Assembly (NCBI RefSeq): GCF_011761635.1 | Contig: NZ_JAASRN010000001.1 | Coordinates: 496,001-560,000 of the forward strand | Source: Thermonema lapsum | Lineage (GTDB): Bacteria > Bacteroidota > Bacteroidia > Cytophagales > Thermonemataceae | Direction of reading: 5' to 3' | Length of the DNA stretch: 64,000 nt | Notes under the pieces: model-generated | Databases searched by the model: none | What the model was told of the DNA's origin: nothing | Seen by the model: only the letters and a program-made list of their open reading frames with translations | Made by a program: the position numbers and the translations under genes | Part shown: in pieces, positions 18,069-25,794 of the stretch | Numbering within the stretch: the stretch's first letter is position 1 | How the letters are laid out: the number at the start of each line of letters is the position of its first letter

Positions 18069-18607
18069 ACCCCATTTCCAGTAACCGGTTCATATACCAT
18101 CAAGTAGTCAAAATAGGTCTTTGTTCCTAAACGAAAAGGATGAGTACCTACTGTACGAAATCCTATTTTCTCATAAAAGCGAATGGCACGCCCGTTGTTG
18201 CGCCATGTAATTAGCCACAATTGTTTGTAACCTTCCTTCAAAGCGAAAAAAAGGGCTGCTTGCCATAAGCGTATAGCTATGCCCTTTCCCTGCCAATCGG
18301 GCGATACGTAGAACTTGTCCAAACATACCTGCCGCGAGTCGAACTTGTTATTGGGAGCAATGCCCTTTCGCAACAACACATAACCGGCTGCCTGCCCACC
18401 GGTGTGGGCAATCCACCCTTCATAACGGGAGTCGCTTGCCCACTGCTTAAGTTGCTCCTTGTGAAAATGTCGCTGTATGTACGCCTCAATGTCTGCTTCC
18501 GGGAAGGCAGGCACATAAGTAGCCCGGTAAGTATCCACACAAAGGCGCTGCCAACTATGGAGCAGGAGGTCGTCCGTCAGACAGGTTTTTAAAGAAACTA
18601 CTTCCAT
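18065..18607 (-). CDS. GNAT family N-acetyltransferase
   Basis: A 180-residue acetyltransferase. The acetyl-CoA binding motif A is visible as LDKFYVSPDWQGKGIAIRLWQAAL (the Q-x-x-G-x-G/A loop being QGKGIA), followed by LWLITWRNNGRAIRFYEKIGFRTVG, which is motif B with the N-x-x-A-x-x-F-Y pattern. The acceptor is unknown; it looks like the YpeA/PaiA-like general group. Single gene, convergent with the small unknown gene. Confidence 0.88.
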   Translation of the reverse strand: MEVVSLKTCLTDDLLLHSWQRLCVDTYRATYVPAFPEADIEAYIQRHFHKEQLKQWASDSRYEGWIAHTGGQAAGYVLLRKGIAPNNKFDSRQVCLDKFYVSPDWQGKGIAIRLWQAALFFALKEGYKQLWLITWRNNGRAIRFYEKIGFRTVGTHPFRLGTKTYFDYLMVYEPVTGNGV

Positions 18608-18717
18608 CCTAATTCTTTTTTATTTAGTTGCGTCTTGCTGTATCCTACCAAAGCATGGAGCTTGTAGCAGACGGCAGAAAAACACAAGTTTTTTATTCAT
18701 TCCAAAGGCATATTTTC

Positions 18718-18725
18718 TAATTTTG
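18718..18725 (+). promoter_or_regulatory. -7 element upstream of argS
   Basis: TAATTTTG fits TAnnTTTG exactly and sits 25 bases before the argS start. A clear TTTG at -33 is missing, so this is a partial match. Confidence 0.4.
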
Positions 18726-18750
18726 CTCGATTGAAAAAAATAAGGACTCA

Positions 18751-20559
18751 ATGCAAATTAAGAGAATGAACGTACAAGCACAATTAGAAAAAGCAATAGG
18801 CACGGCTATTCACGAGCTGTTTGATACCGAAGCGGCTGTGAGTCTTCAACCTACGCGTAAAGAGTTCAAAGGAACCTATACCTTTGTTACTTTTCCCCTT
18901 ACCAAAACTCTGCGACGTAAACCCGAAGAGATAGCCCAAGCCATTGGCGAGTGGCTGCAAAACCACAGTCCGCTCGTACGTGCGTTCAATGTAGTGAAGG
19001 GTTTTTTGAACATAGAACTCACCCACGAAGCATTTGTAAACGCCCTGCAGGACTACAGCCAGTGGCTGGCTGACTTTCCCAAGCATACGCGCCACAGCAA
19101 ACAAGAAAAAGTGGTGGTCGAGTACTCGTCGCCCAACACCAACAAACCCCTTCACTTGGGGCACCTGCGCAACAACTTCCTGGGCTACTCCATGGCTGCC
19201 ATCCTCGAAGCCACCGGTTATGATGTGCACAAAACACAAATCATCAACGACCGTGGCATACACATATGCAAGTCCATGCTTGCCTATCAACGTTTTGGCA
19301 AAGGCGAGACCCCCGAAAGCAGCGGCATCAAAGGCGACCACCTCGTAGGACATTATTATGTGGTATTTGAAAAACACTACCGCGAGCAGGTAAAAGCACT
19401 CATGGAGCAAGGCATGAGCCAAGAAGAAGCCGAGAAAGAAGCTCCACTCATGAAAGAGGCACAAGAGATGCTGCGCCAATGGGAAGCCGGCAATCCCCAA
19501 GTGCGTGCCCTCTGGCAGAAAATGAACCAGTGGGTACTTGACGGCTTCGAAGAAACCTACCGCAAAATAGGCGTTCGCTTCGACTCGGTTGATTATGAAT
19601 CGGATACTTACCTACTGGGTAAAGACATCGTAGAAGAGGGGTTGCAGAAGGGCATCTTCTATAAAAAAGAAGACGGCTCAATATGGGTAGACCTCACCGA
19701 AGAGGGGTTGGACCACAAACTGCTGCTGCGTGGCGACGGCACCTCCGTCTATATCACCCAAGACCTGGGCACCGCCGAAAAACGCTACCAAGAACACCAC
19801 ATGCAGCGTATGATTTATGTGGTAGGCAACGAGCAAGACTATCACTTCAAAGTACTCTTTTCCATCTTAAAACGACTGGGGCGCCCCTATGCCGACGGGC
19901 TCTTCCACCTGTCGTATGGTATGGTGGATTTACCTTCCGGAAAAATGAAATCGCGCGAGGGCACCGTCGTCGATGCCGACGACCTCATAGCCGAAGTCAT
20001 CGACATCGCCCGCCAAATCACCGAAGAGAAGCTGAAAAACAATGACATGCTCGACAGCTTCTCTCCCGAAGAACTAAATAAACTCTATGAAATCATTGGC
20101 TTGGGTGCACTCAAGTATTTCCTTGTGCGGGTAGACCCCAAAAAACGCATGCTCTTCAACCCGCAAGAGTCTATAGACTTCGAAGGTGATGCGGCTCCTT
20201 TCATACAATATACCCACGCCCGCATCTGTTCGGTATTGCGCAAAGCCGCCGACAATGCAATGGAAGCCGCCTTCCCCAAAAGCTATGTCCTGAGCGAGCA
20301 AGAAGAGCAACTGGTGTTCACGCTCACGCAATTTACCGATAAGCTGGAAGAAGCAGCCCGCACCTATGCCCCCTCGGTAGTAGCGCAATATCTTTACGAG
20401 CTCACCCGCCTCTATAACTCTTTCTATGCGCATCATTCCATACTGAAAGCCGAAACAAAGGAGGCTGCAGGTTTTCGTTTAGCAATTTCGCAAGCCACCG
20501 CGCAAACCATTTGCAAGGGAATGCAGTTATTAGGAATAGAAGTACCCGAACGCATGTAA
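18751..20559 (+). CDS. argS: Arginyl-tRNA synthetase
   Basis: A 602-residue class I synthetase. Domains in order: N-terminal Add1 domain; catalytic Rossmann fold with EYSSPNTNKPLHLGHLRNN, whose HLGH is the HIGH motif; a KMKSREGTVV segment in the KMSKS position; and the C-terminal DALR anticodon-binding domain (about residues 480-602). It charges tRNA-Arg. The sequence AAGGA lies five bases before ATG 18751, one of the few plausible ribosome sites here; a second ATG five codons on is an alternative. The glutathione peroxidase gene follows after 12 bases. Confidence 0.96.
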   Translation: MQIKRMNVQAQLEKAIGTAIHELFDTEAAVSLQPTRKEFKGTYTFVTFPLTKTLRRKPEEIAQAIGEWLQNHSPLVRAFNVVKGFLNIELTHEAFVNALQDYSQWLADFPKHTRHSKQEKVVVEYSSPNTNKPLHLGHLRNNFLGYSMAAILEATGYDVHKTQIINDRGIHICKSMLAYQRFGKGETPESSGIKGDHLVGHYYVVFEKHYREQVKALMEQGMSQEEAEKEAPLMKEAQEMLRQWEAGNPQVRALWQKMNQWVLDGFEETYRKIGVRFDSVDYESDTYLLGKDIVEEGLQKGIFYKKEDGSIWVDLTEEGLDHKLLLRGDGTSVYITQDLGTAEKRYQEHHMQRMIYVVGNEQDYHFKVLFSILKRLGRPYADGLFHLSYGMVDLPSGKMKSREGTVVDADDLIAEVIDIARQITEEKLKNNDMLDSFSPEELNKLYEIIGLGALKYFLVRVDPKKRMLFNPQESIDFEGDAAPFIQYTHARICSVLRKAADNAMEAAFPKSYVLSEQEEQLVFTLTQFTDKLEEAARTYAPSVVAQYLYELTRLYNSFYAHHSILKAETKEAAGFRLAISQATAQTICKGMQLLGIEVPERM

Positions 20560-20571
20560 AACAACACACCT

Positions 20572-21147
20572 ATGGCAAAGATACTCAGTCTTTTATTTAT
20601 CTTCTTGGCTGCCTGTTGGGGCGCCACCACCATCAAATCTAAACCGCAAGAAGCCATGAACCAAGCCAAAAGTTCTTTTTATGATTTAGAAGCCACCACC
20701 ATCGATGGCAAGCCTTTTAAGTTTTCGCAGTTAAAAGGCAAAAAGGTGCTCATCGTGAACACTGCCTCGAAGTGTGGCTATACGCCGCAGTACAAAGACC
20801 TGCAGGCTTTCCACGAAAAATATGGCGACAAGGTAGTCTTATTGGGCTTCCCCTGTAACCAATTCGGAGGGCAAGAACCGGGAAGCGAAGCAGAAATTGC
20901 TGCCTTCTGCCAAAAGAACTATGGGGTTACCTTCCAGATGTTCTCGAAAGTAAACGTAAAAAAAGGGGAAGGACAACACCCCGTCTATTACTGGCTGACG
21001 CACAAAGAAGAAAACGGCTGGAATGAGCAAGAACCTACTTGGAACTTCTGCAAATATCTCATCAACGAAAACGGTGAACTGGTCAAGTTCTTCGGTTCGG
21101 CAGTCAACCCCATGGACAAAGAATTGCTGGCTGCTGTCAACCAATAA
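20572..21147 (+). CDS. Glutathione peroxidase family protein, probable lipoprotein
   Basis: A 191-residue thiol peroxidase. The catalytic cysteine is in NTASKCGYTPQY, glutamine in GFPCNQFGGQEPG and tryptophan in EPTWNFCKYLI, the family tetrad. It is a cysteine rather than selenocysteine form, and such bacterial enzymes often use thioredoxin. The N-terminus LLFIFLAACWG looks like a lipobox (LAAC), so it may be membrane-anchored in the periplasm. It trails argS by 12 bases, suggesting co-transcription, and ends at a strong terminator. Confidence 0.92.
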   Translation: MAKILSLLFIFLAACWGATTIKSKPQEAMNQAKSSFYDLEATTIDGKPFKFSQLKGKKVLIVNTASKCGYTPQYKDLQAFHEKYGDKVVLLGFPCNQFGGQEPGSEAEIAAFCQKNYGVTFQMFSKVNVKKGEGQHPVYYWLTHKEENGWNEQEPTWNFCKYLINENGELVKFFGSAVNPMDKELLAAVNQ

Positions 21148-21170
21148 AAACACTGCTCTTTTGCATCAAA

Positions 21171-21207
21171 CAGAGGCACAAGATTATCTTTGTGCCTCTG
21201 TTTTTTT
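21171..21207 (+). terminator. Terminator after the argS-gpx pair
   Basis: Long hairpin with arms CAGAGGCACAAG and CTTTGTGCCTCTG followed by seven T. It overlaps the open frame of the next gene, which is why the menA start is placed downstream of it. Confidence 0.88.
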
Positions 21208-21234
21208 ATGCGGCTTAAAAACGGTTTTATGTTT

Positions 21235-22149
21235 ATGAAACAATGGCGCGTATGGCTACAAGCAGCTCGCTTACGTACCCTTCCACTGGCATCGGCAGGC
21301 ATACTCACCGGCAGCGCCTTGGCTGCACAGGCAGGTGCTTTTCGCCTCAATATCTTCATTTGGGCATGGCTCACTGCCCTACTGCTGCAAATACTTTCCA
21401 ACTTTGCCAATGACTTAGGCGACGCCCAGCACGGCGCCGACTCTGCTCACCGCCAAGGACCAACGCGAGCCGTACAAAGCGGGGCAATCAGCCATCGAGC
21501 GATGTGGCGGGCAATTTTCTTCACGGGAGGGGGCAGCCTGCTGACTGGCACCTACCTTTTATATCTTGCTTTTTTTAGTGGTTCCGTTCCCAATTACAAG
21601 GCTTTTACCATACTGCTGCTTATAGGCGTGTTGGCTATCTTGGCAGCCATCGGCTACACCATAGGCAAACGCCCCTACGGCTATTGGGGCTTGGGTGACC
21701 TGAGTGTCTGGCTTTTCTTTGGTCTCATTGCTGTGGCAGGCAGCTACTTTCTCTATACCGGACAATTGACCGCAGCCGTATGGGGGGCAGCTGCCGCCAT
21801 CGGCTTCTGGTCGGTGGGTGTGCTCAACCTCAACAACATGCGCGACATAGAAAGCGACCGCTTGGCAGGAAAACGCTCCTTGCCCGTACGCATGGGATAC
21901 CAAGCTGCCCGTTACTACCACGCCTTCTTGGTTATTGCCGGCATGTTGGCGCTTTTATTCACTGCAAACATACTGTTTCATCAAAGACAACAGTTTGTAT
22001 TTTTGCTTACTTACCCTTTGTTTGTTATTCACCTGAAAAAAGTATGGAATACAGCGGAGCCGCCACAACTGGACCCTCTACTCAAACAGTTGGCATTAAG
22101 TACTTTCTTTTGCTCGGTACTCTTCGCCGCTGCTGCTTTTTGGGGCTGA
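21235..22149 (+). CDS. menA: 1,4-dihydroxy-2-naphthoate polyprenyltransferase
   Basis: A 304-residue UbiA-superfamily membrane enzyme. The first Asp-rich motif is NFANDLGDAQHGAD and the second is NNMRDIESDRLAGKRSLPVRMG; nine or so hydrophobic helices surround them. With LRTLPLASAGILTGSALA at the N-terminus this matches MenA, which prenylates DHNA on the way to menaquinone. In-frame ATGs at 21190, 21208 and 21229 precede the one chosen; the first two lie in or at the edge of the preceding terminator, so 21229 or 21235 is likely. No other men genes are nearby. The next gene overlaps its 3' end. Confidence 0.92.
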   Translation: MKQWRVWLQAARLRTLPLASAGILTGSALAAQAGAFRLNIFIWAWLTALLLQILSNFANDLGDAQHGADSAHRQGPTRAVQSGAISHRAMWRAIFFTGGGSLLTGTYLLYLAFFSGSVPNYKAFTILLLIGVLAILAAIGYTIGKRPYGYWGLGDLSVWLFFGLIAVAGSYFLYTGQLTAAVWGAAAAIGFWSVGVLNLNNMRDIESDRLAGKRSLPVRMGYQAARYYHAFLVIAGMLALLFTANILFHQRQQFVFLLTYPLFVIHLKKVWNTAEPPQLDPLLKQLALSTFFCSVLFAAAAFWG

Positions 22150-22508
22150 TGCTCCTCTCGCTGCAGGCGTGTCTCATCCCTTTGCGCCAAGAAAACCCCT
22201 ATCCTATTCCCGTATATTTTAAAGGAGAGAGGGCTGGCATGCCTTACCGCATTATTGAAATAGTGGAGTTAAGCGACACCCGCCCACACAATGCCAACCG
22301 CGGCATCAGAGACGAACTGCTCGAGCAATACGGGCAAATGCCCAAAGGATACAACTTGACCGAAAAGGAAATATTGATTTACCAACTGGCAGAGAAAGCG
22401 CGCCGCTTAGGTGCTGATGCGCTTGTAGAGGTAGAATATACCCTTTTTGTGAATAAACAATATTACGGATACAAAATTTCAGGCTATGCCGTCAAAGTGG
22501 CAAACTAA
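22044..22508 (+). CDS. Small lipoprotein with YbjQ-like C-terminal segment
   Basis: About 154 residues from ATG 22044, overlapping menA by 106 bases; a start at 22149 (sharing bases with the menA stop) would give 119 residues but too short a signal. The hydrophobic stretch ends SLQACLIP, an imperfect lipobox. The C-terminal part, LAEKARRLGADALVEVEYTLF, resembles the motif of YbjQ/UPF0145-type domains (AxxxGADAvvxv). Function unknown. Translational coupling to menA is likely; whether it takes part in menaquinone metabolism is unknown. Confidence 0.55.
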   Translation: MEYSGAATTGPSTQTVGIKYFLLLGTLRRCCFLGLMLLSLQACLIPLRQENPYPIPVYFKGERAGMPYRIIEIVELSDTRPHNANRGIRDELLEQYGQMPKGYNLTEKEILIYQLAEKARRLGADALVEVEYTLFVNKQYYGYKISGYAVKVAN

Positions 22509-22621
22509 TTTTTTGCATCTCTTGTTGCAATTTTACGTACAATTTCCTACATTGGAGGTTGCATTTAACACAAAGTTAACATTTCCTTAACAAAAAAGTA
22601 ACAAAAAACGAGCAGGTGGCT

Positions 22622-22756
22622 ATGAAGACACTGTATGAGAAACGCTACAAGTACAGCTTAGACCAAGTAGTTTGGGGAAAAGCCAAAAAGAAAGACCGCC
22701 CATTGCTGATGGCTATCTTGTTGCTGATGCTTCTGCTGGCAGCATGGTTGAGTTGA
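22622..22756 (+). CDS. 44-residue single-span membrane protein
   Basis: A short gene: MKTLYEKRYKYSLDQVVWGK, then a basic AKKKDRPL stretch, then one hydrophobic helix (LMAILLLMLLLAAWLS) to the end. The positive charge before the helix predicts an inner-membrane protein with the N-terminus in the cytoplasm. It has its own AT-rich upstream region and an immediate rho-independent terminator, which is what makes it credible. No family recognised. Confidence 0.6.
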   Translation: MKTLYEKRYKYSLDQVVWGKAKKKDRPLLMAILLLMLLLAAWLS

Positions 22757-22768
22757 TGTTTGTAATAC

Positions 22769-22798
22769 AAGCTCTCTTTCATGTAAGAGAGCTTTTTT
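22769..22798 (+). terminator. Terminator after the 44-residue gene
   Basis: Ten-base perfect stem (AAGCTCTCTT / AAGAGAGCTT), six-base loop and a T-run. Confidence 0.85.
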
Positions 22799-22873
22799 AT
22801 TAGAGATGCTGAGCTGTTTTGCTTAATTTGTTTTCCCGTCTTCTCCTCACGATAATCAGCTTTGCTTAAGCAA

Positions 22874-22902
22874 TAAAAAAAGAGAGCGGCGCCGCTCTCT
22901 TT
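22874..22902 (-). terminator. Terminator of the sterol-desaturase-family gene
   Basis: A 24-base perfect palindrome at 22879-22902 (arm AAAGAGAGCGGC) followed by a T-run on the minus strand. Confidence 0.85.
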
Positions 22903-22930
22903 CTGTCAAGGAACCTGCTTTCTGAAGACC

Positions 22931-23821
22931 TCAGTGAGAGCTAACGAACTTCGACTCGTCGGCTTCCTGTTGGTCATGGCGCCAACCCGGGTGCCCAAAC
23001 ACATAGCGCCATTTGCTTTTCCAGTCGGGGGCATGAGCCACATCCTGTGCTATTGCTTGAAACTCGTGCAACAGGATGGTTGGCACCGTTTGCTTTTTCA
23101 GGTTTTTGGTCAAACCGTAGCGCACTTCCTCTTTTTCTTCGGCAAAGGTGCCAAACAAGCGGTCCCAGAGGATAAGCACTGCGCCATAATTTTTGTCTAT
23201 ATACTCGGGGTTGCTGCCATGATGCACGCGGTGATGCGAGGGCGTATTAAAAATAAACTCAATCACGGGATGCAGCTTGCCGATGGTTTTGGTATGGATA
23301 AACATTTGATAGTAAAAACCGATTTCGTCAATCAATACAATCATGAGGGGGTCAAAACCCAAAATGGCTAAGGGTGCCCAAAACAAAAAGCGGTAAAAGA
23401 AATGAATAAAGTTGCCGCGAATGGCAGTAGAGAAATTGAACAGCTCTGACGAGTGATGCGCTACATGCGTAGCCCAGAAAAAGCGGCTTTCATGCCCCAA
23501 GCGGTGGTACCAGTAAAAAGTAACATCGTTGAGTAAAAACAAAAGCAAAATGCTCCACCATGCATCGGCAGGGATGTCGAACAAAGCATACTGTTGATGC
23601 AAATAAGCAAAGAAAGCAAGTGTAACGCCCTTAATAAAAATTTTCACAAAAGAGGTGATAGCGCCCAGCATCAGGTTGTTAAAAGTATCTTGGGTGCTAT
23701 ATAATTTCAGGTTCTTGCGAACTGCAATGATAATCTCTATGATTATGAGTATGATGTAGGAAACAGCAGCTGCGGTCTTTGCCGTGCCGCCATCCAGTAT
23801 GTGCCAGAAAAGGCTTTCCAT
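22931..23821 (-). CDS. Sterol desaturase / fatty acid hydroxylase family protein
   Basis: A 296-residue integral membrane di-iron enzyme. The histidine clusters are in order HRLGHE, HVAHHSSE and HRVHHG, the HX3-4H / HX2HH / HX2HH pattern of the ERG3/fatty acid hydroxylase superfamily; four or so helices flank them. It probably hydroxylates or desaturates a lipid; bacterial members act on varied substrates such as carotenoids or fatty acids. Start 23821 is chosen because AGGAG precedes it by five bases and a TAGATTTG element (minus, 23853-23846) overlaps the alternative TTG start. Monocistronic. Confidence 0.88.
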   Translation of the reverse strand: MESLFWHILDGGTAKTAAAVSYIILIIIEIIIAVRKNLKLYSTQDTFNNLMLGAITSFVKIFIKGVTLAFFAYLHQQYALFDIPADAWWSILLLFLLNDVTFYWYHRLGHESRFFWATHVAHHSSELFNFSTAIRGNFIHFFYRFLFWAPLAILGFDPLMIVLIDEIGFYYQMFIHTKTIGKLHPVIEFIFNTPSHHRVHHGSNPEYIDKNYGAVLILWDRLFGTFAEEKEEVRYGLTKNLKKQTVPTILLHEFQAIAQDVAHAPDWKSKWRYVFGHPGWRHDQQEADESKFVSSH

Positions 23822-23884
23822 AAGCTCCTGTTTTTTTGTTTGCGACAAATCTAAGATAAAAAAGCCATCTACTACTGATGATTG

Positions 23885-24994
23885 TCATTGTTTTTGTCTA
23901 TAAGCATTTATTTTCAAAAATCGTACAAACTGCCGCAACCCCGACAGACTGTCAAAGAAGAAAGGATAACACCATACGTAAGTATGTAACCACCACCCCA
24001 CCCCCAAAAATAGATAATTGGCAAGGTGAAACAAAAAGCCAGTAAAAATAAAAAACAAACGGCTTTTGGGGTGCAATACCCCTACAAAAGCAAGCTGCCA
24101 AAGCAACACAAGCACAGAAGCAGCCTCGAGAAGCAAGTCGGGCGAAGCTGCCAAAGCACGCCCTGTAGCTTGTCCATGCACCAGCAAAAAAGTACGCAAA
24201 TGGTTGGCATTCCACCAAGCACTCCCCCCCAGCAGTAGCTTCTCCATACCCGCTTGCACATAGCAAAAAGCGATGGCTACCTGCATATACAATAAAGGCG
24301 TTGCACTGCAGAAAGAAAAGCCTTTTTTTTGTGCCCTCCAGCATGCGACTTCCCACCAAGGCATCAGCAGGCACACATACGTGAAAGGCGCAAAGGTATG
24401 GTCCAGCTTACCAAAACTATACAAGTAGGCTTGCAACACCAAAAACAAAGAGGCAGGCAAAAAACTCCCTCTACCCAAGTACAAAGCGCGTAGGGCGGTC
24501 AATATCATCACACCCCACAGCGACCACAGCCAAGGCAAAGAAAAGGCGGGCAAGAAATGCACGAACCCCAAGGGTTCAAAGAAAGCTACAAAGAAAGAGA
24601 GATTATAGAAAAGGTAGCACCAGTCATAGGTATATAACAGCAGCACAAAAGCAAAGTAACGTACAAAATAGCCCACCTCTGACAAAGGAATAATCCTGCA
24701 AAAAGCACGCTGCCCCCTTCTTTGCCAAGCCTCCCATATAGCAATGGCTGTAATCACCAAGCCAGCACGCAAAACGATTTGGTCGGCTAAGAAAAGAAAA
24801 TACGAGGCATCGAAACGATGGCGCTCTATGGCAAAACGAGGATAAAAAACAGCAACCCAGTAGGATACTATATTCGCTTCACCTGTCCATAAAAATGCCT
24901 GCACCTGCGGACGCAGCCACCATCCATACATACCCCCCAAGGCAAGCAAAACCGACAAAACCCATAAGCTATTTTTCAGGTATGTAGTTTTCAT
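23885..24994 (-). CDS. HTTM-like multi-span membrane protein
   Basis: A 369-residue protein with about eight transmembrane segments and many W, Y and F residues. AFCYVQAGMEKLLLGGSAWWNANHLRTFLL and HLANYLFLGVGWW resemble the HTTM domain, the membrane fold shared with vitamin-K-dependent gamma-carboxylase, though the match is by eye only. ATG 24994 shares bases with the stop codon of the preceding gene (ATGA overlap), so translation is probably coupled. No catalytic lysine or known substrate could be pinned down. Confidence 0.65.
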   Translation of the reverse strand: MKTTYLKNSLWVLSVLLALGGMYGWWLRPQVQAFLWTGEANIVSYWVAVFYPRFAIERHRFDASYFLFLADQIVLRAGLVITAIAIWEAWQRRGQRAFCRIIPLSEVGYFVRYFAFVLLLYTYDWCYLFYNLSFFVAFFEPLGFVHFLPAFSLPWLWSLWGVMILTALRALYLGRGSFLPASLFLVLQAYLYSFGKLDHTFAPFTYVCLLMPWWEVACWRAQKKGFSFCSATPLLYMQVAIAFCYVQAGMEKLLLGGSAWWNANHLRTFLLVHGQATGRALAASPDLLLEAASVLVLLWQLAFVGVLHPKSRLFFIFTGFLFHLANYLFLGVGWWLHTYVWCYPFFFDSLSGLRQFVRFLKINAYRQKQ

Positions 24995-25395
24995 GGTTTT
25001 GTCCATTGAGCCACCACCAACGAATCGAGGCATTGCCCCTGCCTAAAGCGCTTTTCTACCAGCAAACTTGCTATGGGCAGTTCTTTTTTCTTCTGACGAT
25101 ACACTTCCATGAGCATTGCCAAGAAAGCATCGCCCTGTTTGGTGATGTTGGCTTTCCTTGCCCGGTAATAAAAAAAACTTTCATCCAAGCCTATCTCTCC
25201 CGTTGAAAGCAATTGCCATGATTGCCGCTGCCGATAACACACATACCATTCGTAGCGTTCGGTGTAAGCAGCCCGCGACACAGGGGTAGCAAACATAGCA
25301 AAGCGAAAAAAAGGATACACATCCCGCATCAACACGAAAGGCAAGAAGTAAAGCATCCAAAAAAGCCACCGTTTCTTGGGCAGAAAAGCACGCAT
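24991..25395 (-). CDS. Unknown membrane-anchored protein coupled to the HTTM-like protein
   Basis: A 134-residue protein with an N-terminal hydrophobic segment (WLFWMLYFLPFVLMRDVYPF) preceded by basic residues, then a soluble, aromatic-rich region. In context it is the likely partner of the HTTM-like protein: the two genes overlap by four bases. The small-partner-plus-HTTM arrangement suggests a two-subunit membrane enzyme. No family recognised. Upstream the CRISPR trailer begins 135 bases away. Confidence 0.6.
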   Translation of the reverse strand: MRAFLPKKRWLFWMLYFLPFVLMRDVYPFFRFAMFATPVSRAAYTERYEWYVCYRQRQSWQLLSTGEIGLDESFFYYRARKANITKQGDAFLAMLMEVYRQKKKELPIASLLVEKRFRQGQCLDSLVVAQWTKP

Positions 25396-25530
25396 AGCAC
25401 AAAAGCATTGAAGGCAAAAGCAAATTAGCTAAAATCATGTAAAGAAGAAGGAAGAGGTAGCAATAGCGGCGGGCATCTGATAAAAAAAACCAGAAGAAAC
25501 CACAGGGGCTTCTTCCGGCAAATGCTACTC

Positions 25531-25557
25531 ATTTCAATTTTTTCAATTCCACATTTT
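25531..25557. repeat. Stuttered partial CRISPR repeats at the trailer end
   Basis: Two truncated copies of the beginning of the CRISPR repeat (25531-25539 and 25540-25555) stand directly before the first full-length repeat, joined by T-runs. They look like slippage or deletion products at the leader-distal end. Confidence 0.75.
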
Positions 25558-25794
25558 TTTTCAATTCCACATTGGTGCGATAACAACCATTAGGCAGAGC
25601 ATTACGAAACGCAGCGGTTAGCGAGCCCGTCGAGCCATTTCAATTCCACATTGGTGCGATAACAACCATTAGGCAGAGCATTACGAAACGCAGCGGTTAG
25701 CGAGCCCGTCGAGCCATTTCAATTCCACATTGGTGCGATAACAACCATTAGGCAGAGCATTACGAAACGCAGCGGTTAGCGAGCTTGCCGAGCC
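25558..25794. repeat. Three tandem 79-base units inside the CRISPR array
   Basis: Units at 25558, 25637 and 25716 have an exact 79-base period: a 30-base variant repeat plus a 49-base spacer beginning CATTAGGCAGAGCATTACG and ending GAGCC. The third unit differs at GAGCTTGCCG. A fourth, more diverged copy of the 49-base part is at 26157-26205. The motif GGCTCGACAAGCTCGC on the other strand recalls the dispersed REP-like sequences of Bacteroidota. Confidence 0.9.

Noticed and set aside
21780-22043. Upstream part of the 242-codon frame that contains the small lipoprotein
   Set aside because: This part is out of frame within menA and rich in H, C and R; only the section from 22044 or later looks like a protein.
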